Source of the DNA: Kitasatospora purpeofusca
GTDB taxonomy: Bacteria > Actinomycetota > Actinomycetes > Streptomycetales > Streptomycetaceae
Assembly: GCF_000718025.1 (NCBI RefSeq)
Contig: NZ_JODS01000004.1
Location: 283,899 to 347,898 of the forward strand
Length of the DNA stretch: 64,000 bases
Direction: 5' to 3'
In this document: positions 35,248 through 43,800 of the stretch, in pieces
Layout: every line of letters begins with the position of its first letter
How positions within the stretch are numbered: position 1 is the first letter of the stretch
Made by a program: the position numbers and the translations under genes
Notes under the pieces: generated by a model
What the model was told of the DNA's origin: nothing
The model's input: the letters and a program-made list of their open reading frames with translations, nothing else
Database searches by the model: none

Positions 35248-36249
35248 TCAGACCCGGCAGGCCGTCTCCAGCCAGACGTCCCCCAGCGACTCCTCCAGCG
35301 GCACCTGTGTCCGCCAGCCGAGACGGTCCCTGGCGGTCCGCACATCGGCCTGCCGCCACGGCACCGGCTCCCCCGCGGGCGCCCGCCCCTCGCCCGGACG
35401 GGGCTCCGCCGGCCGGTGGCCGGGCAGGTGGTGCGCGGGCACGTGCCCCGGCACGTGCTCGACCGGACCGCCCGCCTGCGCGGGCAGGACGACCTGCCGG
35501 TTCTCCTCCACCACCGAGCCCTCGAAGCCGGACGCCCGGACCAGCAGCTGGGCCGCCTCCCGGGCCCGGACGGCATGCCCGCTGCCGATGTTGATCACCC
35601 CGGTCGCGGCCGAGACCGCGGCCGCCTGGATCGCCCGCGCGACATCCCTGACATCCACGAAATCCCGGTATCCGGACAGGTCCGGCATCCGCACCTGGGA
35701 CTCCTCGCGCTCCAGCGCCCGCCGCAGCCCCTCCGCCAGCCGCCCGAACAGCGAGGCCGTCGGCGCCCCCGGCCCGACCACGTCGAACACCCGCAGCACC
35801 GCGGCGTCCAGCCCGGAGGCCAGCACCAGCTCCGTCCCGGCCAGCTTCGACACCCCGTACGGGCCCACCGGCCGGGGCTCGGCGCTCTCCGACACCGGCA
35901 CCCCGCCCGGGACCGGCCCGTACTCGGCCGCCGAACCCACGTGCACCAGCCTGGCCGGCTCCCGGCTGCGCCGGATCCCCTCGCAGACGGTCGCCACGGC
36001 GAGCGTGTTGGCCCGGATCAGCGTGCGCGAGCTGCCGTAGGTGGCACCCGCGCAGTTGATCACCACCTGCGGCGCGACCGCGTCCAGGAACCGGGCCAGC
36101 GCCCCCGGACTGCCGGTGGTCAGGTCGAAACGGATGTCGGCGGAGTCACGCCGGCCGAGTACCGTCACCTGCAGTTCCGGATCCACGAGCAGGCGATCGG
36201 TGACCCGACGGCCGATGAAGCCGTCGGCGCCCAGCAGCAGCACCCTCAT
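35248..36249 (-). CDS. NAD-dependent epimerase/dehydratase (extended SDR)
   Basis: This 333-residue protein has the nucleotide motif LLLGADGFIGRRV at the N-terminus, the catalytic YGVSK near residue 145 and a Ser in VHVGSAAEYG. This is the extended short-chain dehydrogenase pattern used for nucleotide-sugar epimerases and dehydratases. It is the last gene of a minus-strand unit with the membrane protein and the DUF3492-type glycosyltransferase, so it probably supplies or modifies a sugar nucleotide for them. A His/Pro/Gly-rich insertion (HVPGHVPAHHLPGHRP) near residue 275 is unusual. ATG 36249 is preferred, with AAGGA upstream. Confidence 0.87.
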   Translation of the reverse strand: MRVLLLGADGFIGRRVTDRLLVDPELQVTVLGRRDSADIRFDLTTGSPGALARFLDAVAPQVVINCAGATYGSSRTLIRANTLAVATVCEGIRRSREPARLVHVGSAAEYGPVPGGVPVSESAEPRPVGPYGVSKLAGTELVLASGLDAAVLRVFDVVGPGAPTASLFGRLAEGLRRALEREESQVRMPDLSGYRDFVDVRDVARAIQAAAVSAATGVINIGSGHAVRAREAAQLLVRASGFEGSVVEENRQVVLPAQAGGPVEHVPGHVPAHHLPGHRPAEPRPGEGRAPAGEPVPWRQADVRTARDRLGWRTQVPLEESLGDVWLETACRV

Positions 36250-36372
36250 CGGGGGGCGTCCTTCCACGAAGCCAGACCGGGCACGGTCTGGCGGGTCCGA
36301 GTGAACAACGGGAAAGCGGGAGTTCGAGGGGTGGTCCGACCACCCCTGGGCGCCGTCCGGGCCGGCCGGCGG

Positions 36373-37500
36373 TCAGCGGTGCGCATCGGGACGGCCCAGC
36401 ACCGGCCACGCGTACAGCAGCAGGGCCAGTGCCACCGCGCCGCCGCCGAGCAGCCCGGCGGACGGCGCGGGCGGCGCCGCCGTGCCCGCCGCCCCGGCCA
36501 GCGCGCCCAGCGCGGCCGCACCGGGACGGCCGCAGCGCGCCAGCAGCACGGGCAGCACCAGCAGCAGGCCGAGCAGGCCCTGCGCCGCCCACTGCCAGGG
36601 CTCGGCGCGCTCGGCCGCCAGGTGCAGCAGCCCGCCGCCGTGCGCCGGGCCCGGGCGCGGCGCGAGCGCGGTCAGCACGGCCAGCGCCGCGAAACTCAGC
36701 ACGGCCAGCACCGCCAGGTGCAGCGCCAGCGCCACCGGGAGCACCGGCCGCATCCGGGACCTGAACTCGGCCAGCGTCGCCGCCGCCCCCAGGTGCCCCC
36801 GGCCGACATGCCGGTACCACCGGGCCGCCCACTCCGCGGACCCGGTGGACAGCGCCGCCGCCAGCACCAGCGCGGCCGTCACCCGCCGCTCCTCCGGCCC
36901 GTCGGCCGCGACGGCCAGCGGCACCAGCAGCAGGGCGGCCAGTCCGGCCCCCCGCAGGGCCGGGTCCCACCAGCGGCGGGCCCCGGCGGGCGGGGTCGGC
37001 GCGCAGGGCGCGACCGGGCCCAGCTCCGCCTCCGGCCCCTCCCCGGGCCCCGGCCCGGCCCACGGCGCGGCCGCCGCACCGCCCGCTCCGGTGCTCCCGG
37101 CGGCGGCCGGGACCAGGACGAGCGGAACGGCCGCCACCAGCAGGACGGGTCGGCCCGCGCCGAGCGCGGCCGCCGCCGCGCACGGGAGCACGGCCAGCCC
37201 CGCCGTGCGCAGCGCCGCCCCGCGCCGAGCGCGGCCGCCCCCGGCGGGCCCGGCCGGCTCCGCCGAGGGCGGCCGGCGCGGCACCCGGGCGTACAGCTCC
37301 TCGGCGAGCGAGAACAGGTCGGCGTGCCGGCACCGGGCGGCGGCGGCCGGTCCCAGCCCGGCCTCCGCCAGCCCGGCGGCGATCTCCAGCGGGTCCACGG
37401 CCCGTTCGCAGAGCACCCGGTGCTCGGCCATCACCTCCCGGACCGGGTCACCGGACCCGTTCGCGAGCCCGACGGCCGCCGCTCCCCCGCCGGCCGCCAT
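36373..37500 (-). CDS. hypothetical multi-helix membrane protein of the glycan operon
   Basis: This 375-residue protein has an N-terminal soluble helical part of ~80 residues (VMAEHRVLCERAVDPLEIAA). About eight hydrophobic segments follow, rich in Leu, Ala and Gly, interrupted by a Gly/Pro/Glu-rich loop near residue 160. I do not recognise a characterised family. Its ATG overlaps the stop of the glycosyltransferase gene (TGATG), so it is translationally coupled to it. It may be a membrane platform or transporter for the glycan made by its neighbours, by analogy with polysaccharide operons, but this is inference. Confidence 0.7.
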   Translation of the reverse strand: MAAGGGAAAVGLANGSGDPVREVMAEHRVLCERAVDPLEIAAGLAEAGLGPAAAARCRHADLFSLAEELYARVPRRPPSAEPAGPAGGGRARRGAALRTAGLAVLPCAAAAALGAGRPVLLVAAVPLVLVPAAAGSTGAGGAAAAPWAGPGPGEGPEAELGPVAPCAPTPPAGARRWWDPALRGAGLAALLLVPLAVAADGPEERRVTAALVLAAALSTGSAEWAARWYRHVGRGHLGAAATLAEFRSRMRPVLPVALALHLAVLAVLSFAALAVLTALAPRPGPAHGGGLLHLAAERAEPWQWAAQGLLGLLLVLPVLLARCGRPGAAALGALAGAAGTAAPPAPSAGLLGGGAVALALLLYAWPVLGRPDAHR

Positions 37501-39305
37501 CAGACCGCCTCCGCGAAGGACCCGGCCCGGTCCGGCGCCTCGCCGGCCGCCGGCAGCCGCCCCCGCGACAGCGCCACCAGGGCACCGGCCCCGTCCGCCC
37601 GGTCGGCGGTGCCGCCGTCGTCGGTGCTGCCGCTGCCCGCATTGCCGGTACCGGTGCCGGTGCCGTCGGCCGTCACCGGGTCGCTCGGGACCGGGTCGCT
37701 CGGGACCGGGTCTCCCGGCACGGGGGCGGCAGCGGCCTCCGGCGGCTCGGTGTGCCGACGGTCGGTGATCCAGTACTCGGCGGGCCGGGCGAACGGCCGG
37801 GGCCGCGGGCCGGCACCGGCGTCGGGCGCGGCCGCCGGGAAGGCCGGCCACTGCGAGACCAGCTCCAGGTAGATCTCCCGGAAGGCGCCGGTCACCGGCT
37901 CCACGGCGAAGCGTTCCTGCGCCCGCAGGCGGCCGGCCAGCCCGAGCCGGGCCCGGCGCTCGTCGTCGCGCAGCAGGGCGAGGCAGGCTCCGGCCAGCGC
38001 CTGCGGGTCGCGCGGCGGCACCAGCAGCCCGGTCGGGCCGACCACCTCGCGGGCCACCCCGACATCGGTGCTGACCACCGCGCGGCCGCTCAGCATCGCG
38101 TCGGCCAGCAGGCGGGGGCGGCGCTGGGAGAGGGCGGAGAAGACCACGACGGTGCCGTCCGCCCAGGCGTCGGCGGCCGAACGGGGCCGCCCGGCGAACT
38201 CGACCGCGTCGGCCACCCCGAGCCGTTCGGCGACGGCCGCGCAGTGCGCCCGGTAGCCGGGGACGGCCTCCTCCCCGTGCAGGACCAGCCGCGCGGCGGG
38301 CAGTTCGGCCCGGACCCGGGCGAAGGCGTGCAGCGCGAGTTCGGGGTCGCGGCCCGGCTCCAGGGCGCCGGCCCAGACCAGGGTGGGGGCGTCCGGTTCG
38401 GGACCGGCCGCGGGCCGCTCCACGGCCGGGGTGCCCTCGTACACGACCCGGGTGCGCGCCGGATCGGCCCCGCAGTGGCGCTGCCACTGCTGGTCGTGGG
38501 CGCTGCCCGGGGTCAGTATCGCGGCCTGCCGGTAGGTCTCCTCGGTGAGCGCCCGGAAGAAGGCGAGCAGCAGGGCCCGGACCGGCCAGCGGTAGGGGGC
38601 CTCGCGGTAGCCGAGGTACTGCTCGCGCAGGTGCAGTCCGTGCTCGGTGACCACGAACGGCACGCCGTGCAGTTGCTTGGCGACCAGCGCGGGCAGCGCG
38701 GCCGGGCCGCCGCCGACGACATGGCAGAGGTCGGCGGCGCCGAGGCCGCCGGGCGCGGTGCCGTACCAGGGCGCGGAGAGCGGCCGCAGGCACTGTTCGA
38801 GCAGGTCGGCGGCGACCAGGACGTCGCAGACCAGCGGCTGCCCGGCGGAGGTGTCGGCGCCGGGCGAGCGCCAGACCCGCTCCAGGACGCGGCGGGCCCG
38901 GTCGGAGACCAGGAAGGCGGGCAGCGCGCCGTCGGCGCGGGCGAGTTCGGCGAGCCGGTAGAGGCCGGGGCCGAAGCCGGATCGCTCGCCGGGGCGCAGC
39001 AGGGCCCGGACCAGCCGGTCGTAGGCGGCGGCGTACTGGCGGCCGCGCAGGGCGCCGGGCGCGCGGCCGGCCGGGCGGCGCCCCCAGAGGGCGAGTTCGT
39101 GGACCGCGGGCCGGGCCGCGTCCTCCGCGTCCGCTCCGGCGTCCGTCGGGGAGGTCCCTCCGGTTCCGGCCGTCCCGGCCGTCCCGGCGAGGACGTACCA
39201 CGCGAAGTCGTGCTCGCGCAGGCCGTCCACCAGCCGGTCGCACCAGCCGCCGGCGCCACGCGGGGAGCGCGGGCGCACACCCTCGGTGAGCAGTGCTACG
39301 CGCAC
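37500..39305 (-). CDS. PelF/DUF3492-like GT4 glycosyltransferase
   Basis: This 601-residue protein has the DUF3492 start RVALLTEGVRP, then VVTEHGLHLREQYL and FFRALTEETYRQAA, as in PelF-type UDP-sugar transferases. The GT4 domain shows TLVWAGALEPGRDPE and STDVGVAREVVGPTGLLVPP. The GT4 EX7E motif is altered to ALSQRRPRLLADAM, so Glu is replaced by Gln and Asp and activity may be changed. The tail carries PVPSDPVPSDP repeats and a Gly/Thr-rich disordered end. GTG 39305 has GGAGG six bases upstream. It heads an operon with a membrane protein and an epimerase. Confidence 0.85.
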   Translation of the reverse strand: MRVALLTEGVRPRSPRGAGGWCDRLVDGLREHDFAWYVLAGTAGTAGTGGTSPTDAGADAEDAARPAVHELALWGRRPAGRAPGALRGRQYAAAYDRLVRALLRPGERSGFGPGLYRLAELARADGALPAFLVSDRARRVLERVWRSPGADTSAGQPLVCDVLVAADLLEQCLRPLSAPWYGTAPGGLGAADLCHVVGGGPAALPALVAKQLHGVPFVVTEHGLHLREQYLGYREAPYRWPVRALLLAFFRALTEETYRQAAILTPGSAHDQQWQRHCGADPARTRVVYEGTPAVERPAAGPEPDAPTLVWAGALEPGRDPELALHAFARVRAELPAARLVLHGEEAVPGYRAHCAAVAERLGVADAVEFAGRPRSAADAWADGTVVVFSALSQRRPRLLADAMLSGRAVVSTDVGVAREVVGPTGLLVPPRDPQALAGACLALLRDDERRARLGLAGRLRAQERFAVEPVTGAFREIYLELVSQWPAFPAAAPDAGAGPRPRPFARPAEYWITDRRHTEPPEAAAAPVPGDPVPSDPVPSDPVTADGTGTGTGNAGSGSTDDGGTADRADGAGALVALSRGRLPAAGEAPDRAGSFAEAV

Positions 39306-39728
39306 GGGAGACCTCCAGGACAGAACGGGATCGACGGATGGCCGGGCCGAGCGGGCGGTGCCGGCCGCGCGGGCCGGTCGGCGCCCGGCCGCCCCACGGC
39401 GACGCGTGCGGCGCGTACGACGTGGGGGCGGCCCGGGGCGGAGGAGGCGTTCCGCCGCAGACACGGCGGCCCGGACCGGTGGCCGCCGTCGGCCGCCACC
39501 GGCCGTCGGCGTCCCTCGCGCGGCCGCCCTCCGGGTTCTCCGGCGGCCGCAGCTCCCCCACACCTGTTCGGTCCGACAGCAGAAAGGTAGGACCGGCCCG
39601 GGGCAATCCATCGGTCACATGCCTGGTTGCCACCTGAACGAGTGAACCGGAGTGACCTCTTCCCGATCATGGCGTTAACGGCGGCCCCTCACGGGGTATC
39701 CCCCGCCCCACCACGACGGGGGCGGGCG
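39306..39728. other. 423-bp gene-free region between glycosyltransferase and alpha/beta hydrolase genes
   Basis: Both flanking genes read leftward. The region should hold the hydrolase terminator and the glycosyltransferase promoter. A CCCGCCCC/GGGGCGGG hairpin (39702-39726) abuts the hydrolase stop and is a weak terminator candidate. I see no convincing -35/-10 pair and no further ORF with coding character. Confidence 0.5.
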
Positions 39729-40679
39729 TCAGGCCCGGCCCAGCAGCTCCTTCACCGCCCTGGCGACGGCGTCGGGGTGCTCCATCATCGCGACGTGCCC
39801 GGAGTCCGGCAGCACCAGCAGCCGGGAGTCCGCGAAGGCCGCGCAGGCCCGGCGGGCGGAGCGGTAGGAGACGAGCTTGTCCCGCAGCCCGTACACCAGC
39901 AGCACCGGCACGGTCACCCGGGCCGCCTGCCGCCACAGCGCCTGCTCGCCGCGCTCGGTGTAGGCGGAGACGATCCCGCGCGCCGAGCCCACCAGCGCCC
40001 CCGCCGCCCAGGGCAGCTCGGTCCGCCGCCGGTACTGGGCCACCGCCTCGGCCCGCTCGGCCGGGCTCAGGCTGTCCGGGTCGCCGTAGACGAGCCGGAG
40101 CAGCCCGTCGGCGGCCCGCTCGGGCTCGCGCGCACCGGTCGGCAGCCGGCGCAGCAGCGCGGGGACGCCGGGGACGGCGAGCATCGCGGTCGGCCAGGCG
40201 GAGCGCTGCGGGGGCAGTTCGGGCAGGGCGGGCGAGACCAGGGTCAGGCTGCGGACCAGGTCGGGGCGGAGCGCCGCGAGCCGGACGGAGACCGCTCCGC
40301 CGAGCGAGTTGCCGAAGAGGTGGACCGGTCCCCGGCCGGCGGCCTCCAGATAGCCGACGACGGCCCGGACGTGGCCGGAGAGGCCGAGGTCGCCGTCGGC
40401 GGGCGGGGCGGATTCGCCGAAGCCGGGGAGGTCCACGGCCTCGCCGTCCAGCTCTCCGCCGAGCCGGGCCATCAGCGCGTTCCAGTTGGCGGCGGAGCCC
40501 CCGAGCCCGTGCACGAACAGCGCCGGGGCCCGTCCGCCGCCCGGTCCGGGAGCGGTCGGAACGGCGCCGGGGCCGGTCGCCGGCCGGTGCACGGCGAGCA
40601 CCGCTCCGGGCACCTCGACGGTCCGGAAGGGCTCCGGGGAGACCGGTTCCGGGAGTATCTGCTGCTCAGCACCGCTCAT
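39729..40679 (-). CDS. alpha/beta hydrolase (LipV-like)
   Basis: This 316-residue protein has an alpha/beta hydrolase fold with oxyanion HGLGGSAANW, the nucleophile elbow GNSLGG (Ser at about 140), an acidic residue in VYGLRDKLV and the catalytic His in SGHVAMMEHP. There is no signal peptide, so it is a cytoplasmic esterase or lipase of unknown substrate. M. tuberculosis lipV (Rv3203) occupies the same neighbourhood. It is divergent from the TetR gene. ATG 40679 is chosen; no clear ribosome-binding site is visible. Confidence 0.88.
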   Translation of the reverse strand: MSGAEQQILPEPVSPEPFRTVEVPGAVLAVHRPATGPGAVPTAPGPGGGRAPALFVHGLGGSAANWNALMARLGGELDGEAVDLPGFGESAPPADGDLGLSGHVRAVVGYLEAAGRGPVHLFGNSLGGAVSVRLAALRPDLVRSLTLVSPALPELPPQRSAWPTAMLAVPGVPALLRRLPTGAREPERAADGLLRLVYGDPDSLSPAERAEAVAQYRRRTELPWAAGALVGSARGIVSAYTERGEQALWRQAARVTVPVLLVYGLRDKLVSYRSARRACAAFADSRLLVLPDSGHVAMMEHPDAVARAVKELLGRA

Positions 40680-40913
40680 GGTGGACGATGGTAGTGAGCC
40701 GGTGCCGTCGCGGCCCCCCGAAGGCGCGGGGCCGGAAGGTCTCCCCATTCACCGGTCCACAGCACTGCCGACGGCCGTGGTGCGCGCCGTATTGTGGGCT
40801 CCTGACAAGGGGGACGGCCGCTTTTCTCGCGCCTGGCAAGCGCGAACGCGGTTACCCGAAAGTAGAATCGGCCATCTTGCCGACCCCGTACGACCCGTGA
40901 AGTGAGGAGCGCC

Positions 40914-41576
40914 GTGACGGCCATCCAGGAGGCGCAGGAGCGCCCGCGCGGTGCCCGCCTGCCGCGAAGCGCCCGCCGTGAACAACTGCTCGGTGCCGCC
41001 CAGGAGGTGTTCGTCGCGCAGGGTTACCACGCGGCCGCCATGGACGACATCGCCGATCGTGCCGGGGTGAGCAAGCCGGTCCTCTACCAGCACTTCCCCG
41101 GGAAGCTGGAGCTCTACCTGGCGCTGCTGGACAAGCACTGCGACGCCCTGGTCGACTCGACCCGCGAGGCGCTGGAGACCACCACCGACAACAAGCTCCG
41201 GGTGGCGGCGACGATGGAGGCGTACTTCAACTACGTCTCCAGCGAGTCCGGCGCGTTCCGGCTGGTCTTCGAGTCGGACCTGACCAACGAGCCGGCCGTG
41301 CGCGAGCGCGTCGAGCGGGCCGCCGAGGCCAGTGCGACGCTGGTCAGCACGGTGATCCAGGAGGACACCGACCTCCCGGAGGCGGAGTCCAAGCTGCTCG
41401 CCGCGGGCGTCTGCGGCCTGGCCCAGATCACCGCCCGGTACTGGCTGTCGCAGGGGCTGGAGATCCCCCGCGACGAAGCGGTCCGACTGGTCGCCAGCCT
41501 GGCCTGGCGCGGGCTCAAGGGCTTCCCGATGCACCCGCACGCGGAGTCCGCGGACGGGTCCTCCGCCGACCGGTGA
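40914..41576 (+). CDS. TetR-family transcriptional regulator
   Basis: In this 220-residue protein, the N-terminal HTH (REQLLGAAQEVFVAQGYHAA, then IADRAGVSKPVLYQHFPGK) is classical TetR, followed by a helical ligand domain. GTG 40914 has GAGGAG four bases upstream. A TAGAAT -10-like box lies at 40863-40868. It is divergent from the LipV-like hydrolase and upstream of DUF3107, as Rv3208 is of Rv3208A. The target and ligand are unknown, and the divergent hydrolase is the obvious candidate for control. Confidence 0.9.
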   Translation: MTAIQEAQERPRGARLPRSARREQLLGAAQEVFVAQGYHAAAMDDIADRAGVSKPVLYQHFPGKLELYLALLDKHCDALVDSTREALETTTDNKLRVAATMEAYFNYVSSESGAFRLVFESDLTNEPAVRERVERAAEASATLVSTVIQEDTDLPEAESKLLAAGVCGLAQITARYWLSQGLEIPRDEAVRLVASLAWRGLKGFPMHPHAESADGSSADR

Positions 41577-41707
41577 TCCACTGACCTTCGTCTGGGCACC
41601 GATCCGGTGCTCTATGGTGAAGCCGTACGGCGCGGTAGACGTGAACGCTTGTCCCAGGCGGTCCGGTGCCGCGCGTGGATGGCTGCAACCCCGGAGGGAC
41701 GGAAGCC

Positions 41708-41935
41708 GTGGAGGTCAAGATCGGCGTGCAGAACGCGCCGCGCGAGATCGTGATCGAGAGCTCGCAGACTGCCGAGGAGATCCAGAACGCGATCGCCAAG
41801 GCGCTGGAGGGCACCGAGAAGCTCTTCACCCTGGCCGACGAGCACGGGCGTCGCGTCATCGTCCCGGCGGACCGCCTGGCGTACGTGGAGATCGGCGAGC
41901 CGGCCGTGCGCAAGGTCGGCTTCGGCACGCTCTGA
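41708..41935 (+). CDS. DUF3107 small protein (TB9.4-like)
   Basis: This 75-residue conserved actinobacterial protein begins VEVKIGVQNAPREIVIESS and ends GEPAVRKVGFGTL, the full DUF3107 length. It is soluble and has no assigned biochemical function. GTG 41708 follows GGAGGG at 41693-41698. It has its own likely promoter (CTATGGT near 41611) and a strong terminator after the stop. The gene pair TetR-DUF3107 is conserved across actinobacteria. Confidence 0.92.
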   Translation: MEVKIGVQNAPREIVIESSQTAEEIQNAIAKALEGTEKLFTLADEHGRRVIVPADRLAYVEIGEPAVRKVGFGTL

Positions 41936-41952
41936 GCCCGACGGGCCTCGCC

Positions 41953-41990
41953 CGGTGCCCCGCTCCCTCGGTCGAGGGGGCGGGGCACCG
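41953..41990. terminator. intrinsic terminator after DUF3107
   Basis: CGGTGCCCCGCTCCCTCG and CGAGGGGGCGGGGCACCG pair over 18 bases with one G-U pair and a 2-base gap, 17 bases after the stop. Confidence 0.8.
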
Positions 41991-42137
41991 TCGTTCCCGG
42001 GGCCTGTTCCCCGGGCGGACTCCCGGGCTTCGCTCCCGGGGCGGGCGGTGCGCACGGGGTGTACGGACCGGAAGCCCGGGGTACGGCGACAGTGCGGCCG
42101 ACCGCGCGCCGCGCACCGGTACCCCGGGGAGGCATCC

Positions 42138-42485
42138 TTGCTGGTCGAGACCGTCGCCTTCGCCCTCGTCGGCCTGATCGTCGGCGCGGCCGCACTGCTG
42201 TCGCTGCCCGCGTACTTCCCGGCCGGCCGGGCCCTGACCATGGGCACCGCCCTCGGGTCTGCGCTGCTGACCGGGGTGATCGCGCACTTCACCATGGACG
42301 GCCGGTACCCGGCGGCGAGCATCGCGATCTCGGCGGTGGCCTCGGCCCTGCTCACCTCGGTCCTGGCCCGGCCGGACCTCGCCGCCGGGCGGGCCCCGGC
42401 ACACCGGCACCGCCAGCACCGGACCGGCGGGCACCGGTCGGGCGGGCCCCGCGCGGGCGCGCACCGGCGCCACCGGCCCGCCTGA
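42138..42485 (+). CDS. small hypothetical membrane protein
   Basis: This 115-residue protein begins at TTG 42138, five bases after GGGGAGG. Three hydrophobic segments (FALVGLIVGAAALLSLP, GTALGSALLTGVIAHF, ASIAISAVASALLTSVL) are followed by an Arg/His-rich cytoplasmic-type tail (HRHRQHR). No known family was recognised. It lies between DUF3107 and the convergent ferritin-like gene. Confidence 0.7.
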   Translation: MLVETVAFALVGLIVGAAALLSLPAYFPAGRALTMGTALGSALLTGVIAHFTMDGRYPAASIAISAVASALLTSVLARPDLAAGRAPAHRHRQHRTGGHRSGGPRAGAHRRHRPA

Positions 42486-42527
42486 GCGCCCGGGGCGGGC
42501 CGGGCGGGCCGGGGCCGGGAGCCGCGG

Positions 42528-43259
42528 TCAGGAGGCCAGGCCCAGGGCGGCCATCCGCCGGGTGTGCGCCTCGGTGATCCGGTTGAACATCTTGCCGACC
42601 TCGACCAGGTCGAAGCCCTGCACCTGGACGCCGCCGACCAGCAGGTTGGACAGCGCGTCCCGCTCCGCGACCACCCGCTGGGCCTGGCTGAGCGCCTCGC
42701 CCATCAGCCGCCGGCCCCACAGGGCGAGCCGGCCGCCGGACCGCGGGTCGGCCTCGATGGCCTGCCGGACCTTGTCGACGGCGAACTGCGCGTGGCCGGT
42801 GTCGGACATCACGCCGAGGACGAGATCACGGGTGTCGTCGTCCAGCCGGACGGCCACCTCGCGGTAGAAGTCGGTCGCGATGGCATCGCCGACGTAGGCC
42901 TTGACCAGGCCCTCCAGCCAGTCCGAGGGCGCGGTCATCCGGTGGAACAGCTCCAGCGGCTCGACGAAGGGGCGCATCGCCTCCTCCGGCTCGGCACCGA
43001 TCTCGGCGAGCCGGTCGTGCAGCCGCTGGTAGTGCTGGAACTCGGCGGAGGCCATCCGGGCCAGCTCCGCCTTGTCCGCGAGGCCGGGCGCGAGCTTGGC
43101 GTCCTCGGCGAGCCGCTCGAAGGCGCTCAGCTCGCCGTACGCGAGGGCGCCGAGCAGGTCCAGTACGGCGGCCCGGTAGGCGGGTTCGGCCGAGCAGGTC
43201 GCCCAGTCGCCGATCGAGCCGGCCGCCACGTCGTCCTGCGTCTCACCACGGTTCTCCAT
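42528..43259 (-). CDS. ferritin-like fold protein (MiaE-like / Rv3210c type)
   Basis: This 243-residue all-helical protein has ferritin-like Glu/His pairs: GELSAFERLAED (~43), ASAEFQHYQRLHDRL (~70) and a second half containing DFYREVA and DTGHAQF. This pattern suggests a di-iron carboxylate site, related to tRNA hydroxylase MiaE-like proteins, but the substrate is unproven. ATG 43259 is preferred, with AAGG upstream. It is divergent from the RNA helicase with a 541-bp shared upstream region, the same pairing as Rv3210c/Rv3211. Confidence 0.85.
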   Translation of the reverse strand: MENRGETQDDVAAGSIGDWATCSAEPAYRAAVLDLLGALAYGELSAFERLAEDAKLAPGLADKAELARMASAEFQHYQRLHDRLAEIGAEPEEAMRPFVEPLELFHRMTAPSDWLEGLVKAYVGDAIATDFYREVAVRLDDDTRDLVLGVMSDTGHAQFAVDKVRQAIEADPRSGGRLALWGRRLMGEALSQAQRVVAERDALSNLLVGGVQVQGFDLVEVGKMFNRITEAHTRRMAALGLAS

Positions 43260-43800
43260 GACCCGCACCTTAGTCCCGGTCCGTCCCCGGGCACCTCACC
43301 CACCTCTCCGACCTGCGATGTCGCCCGCGTCACGTGTTCGAGTCGTCGGGTGACTGTATGGTGGTACGGAGGCCCGTCGTGCTCGCACGGTGTCACCGCC
43401 GTCTCGGTGTGCCGAGCGAGCCCGCTCCGAAACGCCGCCGTCCCCCTGGACGGGTCGTACGGAAGCCGGGAACTCAACGTACGCGGATGCCCGGTCGGAG
43501 AGCCGATCGGCTCCGACCAGGGCTTGGACTTCAAGCCTTGGCACCGCATCAGTGGCCGAGCGAGGGCCGCCGAGACCGCGCCAGTCGGCGCAGGTCCCGC
43601 GCAGGTCCCTCACGGGAATCCTCCCCGACGCCGCCGGCGACGCGCCCCTTCACCGGGCCGCGCGCACCGGCCGGCCGCAGGGACCGGCGCGGTTGTGCGT
43701 CCGCGCAGCTGTATTCGAGGCCGTCCAGGCCTGTACACAGCCGCGCGGGCTGCCCGCCCGCCGCTCGCTCTCGGCCCCTCCACACGGAAGAGGCAGCACC
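43260..43800 (+). promoter_or_regulatory. long leader of the DEAD-box helicase gene
   Basis: There are 541 bases between the divergent ferritin-like and helicase genes. A TATGGT -10-like box at 43357-43362 would give a ~430-base 5' leader. Long autoregulatory leaders are common for cold-inducible RNA helicases. No credible ORF with a ribosome-binding site is seen inside. The structure has not been worked out. Confidence 0.4.
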
